DNA from: Candidatus Pacearchaeota archaeon
Lineage (GTDB): Archaea; Nanobdellota; Nanobdellia; Pacearchaeales; GW2011-AR1
NCBI GenBank assembly: GCA_002688335.1
Contig: NZCQ01000042.1
Span: 1 to 14,018 of the forward strand
Length of the DNA stretch: 14,018 bases
Direction of reading: 5' to 3'
The position numbers and the translations under genes were made by a program. The notes beneath the pieces are model-generated. The model was not told where the DNA came from and searched no databases. It saw only the letters and a list, made by a program, of their open reading frames with translations. Shown in pieces: positions 13,018 through 14,018 of the stretch; position 1 is the first letter of the stretch; each line of letters starts with the position of its first letter.

Positions 13018-14018
13018 ATGAGCCCTGAATTAAGTATAATTCTCCCTTGTAGGAACGAAGAACAAGCTCTCCCAACTTGCCTAGAAAGCATAAGGGAGGT
13101 AATTAAAAAAAACAACCTAAATGCTGAAATAATTGTTTCAGATTCCTCGATAGATAAAAGCCCAGAAATAGCAAAAAAACACAAAGCCATATTATTAAAA
13201 CACGACAAAATAGGGTATGGAAATGCATATCTAGAAGCCTTCAAAATAGCAAAAGGAAAATACCTTTTCATGGCAGATGCAGACAACACCTATAATTTCT
13301 CCTACATTCCAGAATTCCTAAGTGCCTTAAAAGAAAACAACGACTTTGTCATAGGCAACAGATTTTCAGGAATGATGGAAAAGGACTCTATGCCCCTAAC
13401 CCATAAATACCTTGGCAATCCAGTCCTATCATTCATCCTAAGACTTTTCTTCCAAACAAAAATCAGAGATTCTCATTGTGGAATGAGAGCCATTAAAAAA
13501 GAATCCCTAGAAAAACTAAACCTTCAAACCTCTGGCATGGAATTTGCTTCTGAAATGATAATAAAAGCAATTAAAAACAATTTAAAAATAAAGGAGATCC
13601 CAATCAACTACAAAAAAAGAATTGGAAACTCCAAACTAAATAGTCTTGGAGATGCCTGGAGACACTTAAGATTCATGTTCATCTACAGTCCGTTCTTCCT
13701 TTTCTTCATTCCTGGATTGATTTTATTCCTCATCGGGATAAACACCCTTCTCCTATTATATTTCGGAAAATTAAAAATACTAGGAATACAACTCATCATC
13801 CATCCAATGTTCCTGTCCTCATTACTGATAATCATAGGATACCAATTGATAATATTCTCAGTTTTCGCTAAATCGTATGCGATAACACATCTAAAAGAAC
13901 CTCCCGTCTTACAAAAGCTATACAAATACCTATCAATAGAAAAAGTAGCCACTCTAGGGATCATAGCAACCATATTAGGCATCACCATCTATCTATCAAT
14001 ATTCTTAAATTGGATCAA
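13018..14018 (+). CDS. Membrane-bound family 2 glycosyltransferase, partial at right edge
   Basis: 333 residues in the window, still open at the edge. A GT-A fold is shown by LSIILPCRNEE (5-15), EIIVSDSSIDKS (37-48) and the metal-binding DAD in MADADNTY (D87, D89). Later motifs (FVIGNRFSG, DSHCGMRA, GMEFASEMIIKA, EIPINYKKRIGNSKL) are those of the dolichyl-phosphate sugar synthase-like branch of GT2. Three hydrophobic segments follow at about 221-246, 252-284 and 310-331, so the enzyme is anchored in the membrane with its active site inside. The likely job is to move a sugar from a nucleotide sugar to a polyprenyl phosphate for surface glycans or N-glycosylation. Sugar and acceptor cannot be read from the sequence. 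It starts leaderless. Confidence 0.92.
   Translation, partial: MSPELSIILPCRNEEQALPTCLESIREVIKKNNLNAEIIVSDSSIDKSPEIAKKHKAILLKHDKIGYGNAYLEAFKIAKGKYLFMADADNTYNFSYIPEFLSALKENNDFVIGNRFSGMMEKDSMPLTHKYLGNPVLSFILRLFFQTKIRDSHCGMRAIKKESLEKLNLQTSGMEFASEMIIKAIKNNLKIKEIPINYKKRIGNSKLNSLGDAWRHLRFMFIYSPFFLFFIPGLILFLIGINTLLLLYFGKLKILGIQLIIHPMFLSSLLIIIGYQLIIFSVFAKSYAITHLKEPPVLQKLYKYLSIEKVATLGIIATILGITIYLSIFLNWI

Overview
The window looks like a piece of an AT-rich archaeal chromosome, most likely from a small-genome (DPANN-type, Pacearchaeota/Woesearchaeota-like) lineage. The domain is well supported: ribosomal proteins eL42 (L44e) and eS1 (S3Ae) are archaeal/eukaryotic types, promoters carry archaeal TATA boxes about 25 bp before the start codon, and both tRNA genes lack an encoded CCA. 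The lineage is an inference from protein style (very large secreted proteins, lysine-rich small proteins, free-standing LAGLIDADG proteins).

Layout. 1-6650, minus strand: a two-gene operon for a membrane-anchored protein (4752-6647) and a giant secreted protein (4755 to beyond the left edge, at least 1585 residues), joined by an ATGA stop/start overlap. 6655-7045: a palindromic repeat (P1), the operon promoter, a hairpin with a perfect G-quadruplex loop, and a minus-strand tRNA-Val. 7045-7669, minus: a DUF5678-like protein and a retropepsin-like aspartic protease as a tight pair. 7714-7995, minus: a small helix-turn-helix-like protein. 8004-8069: a second G-quadruplex hairpin. 8137-10033, plus: a translation operon (unknown 86-residue basic protein, eL42, eS1, nucleoside diphosphate kinase). 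10030-11013, minus: a free-standing LAGLIDADG protein, overlapping ndk tail to tail. 11122-11194: tRNA-Thr, followed directly by a second, expanded palindromic repeat (P2) holding two nested double-hairpin inserts. 11395-11650: an unassigned segment that may encode a divergent small RNA, then a symmetrical promoter/operator. 11653-12876, plus: an AAA ATPase of the AAA_14/DUF4143 type, whose stop codon abuts the third palindromic repeat (P3). 13018 to the right edge, plus: a membrane-attached family 2 glycosyltransferase.

The most unusual content is non-coding. Three dispersed copies of a multi-hairpin element keep their stems through paired base changes. One copy has been invaded twice by a second, smaller double-hairpin element whose stems also covary. 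Two separate hairpins present GGG-N-GGG-N-GGG-N-GGG as their loops. Nearly all first genes appear leaderless with a constant TATA-to-ATG distance, which makes the few genes that break that rule (those next to P1 and the second G-quadruplex hairpin) stand out. No CRISPR array, rRNA or intact insertion sequence was seen.
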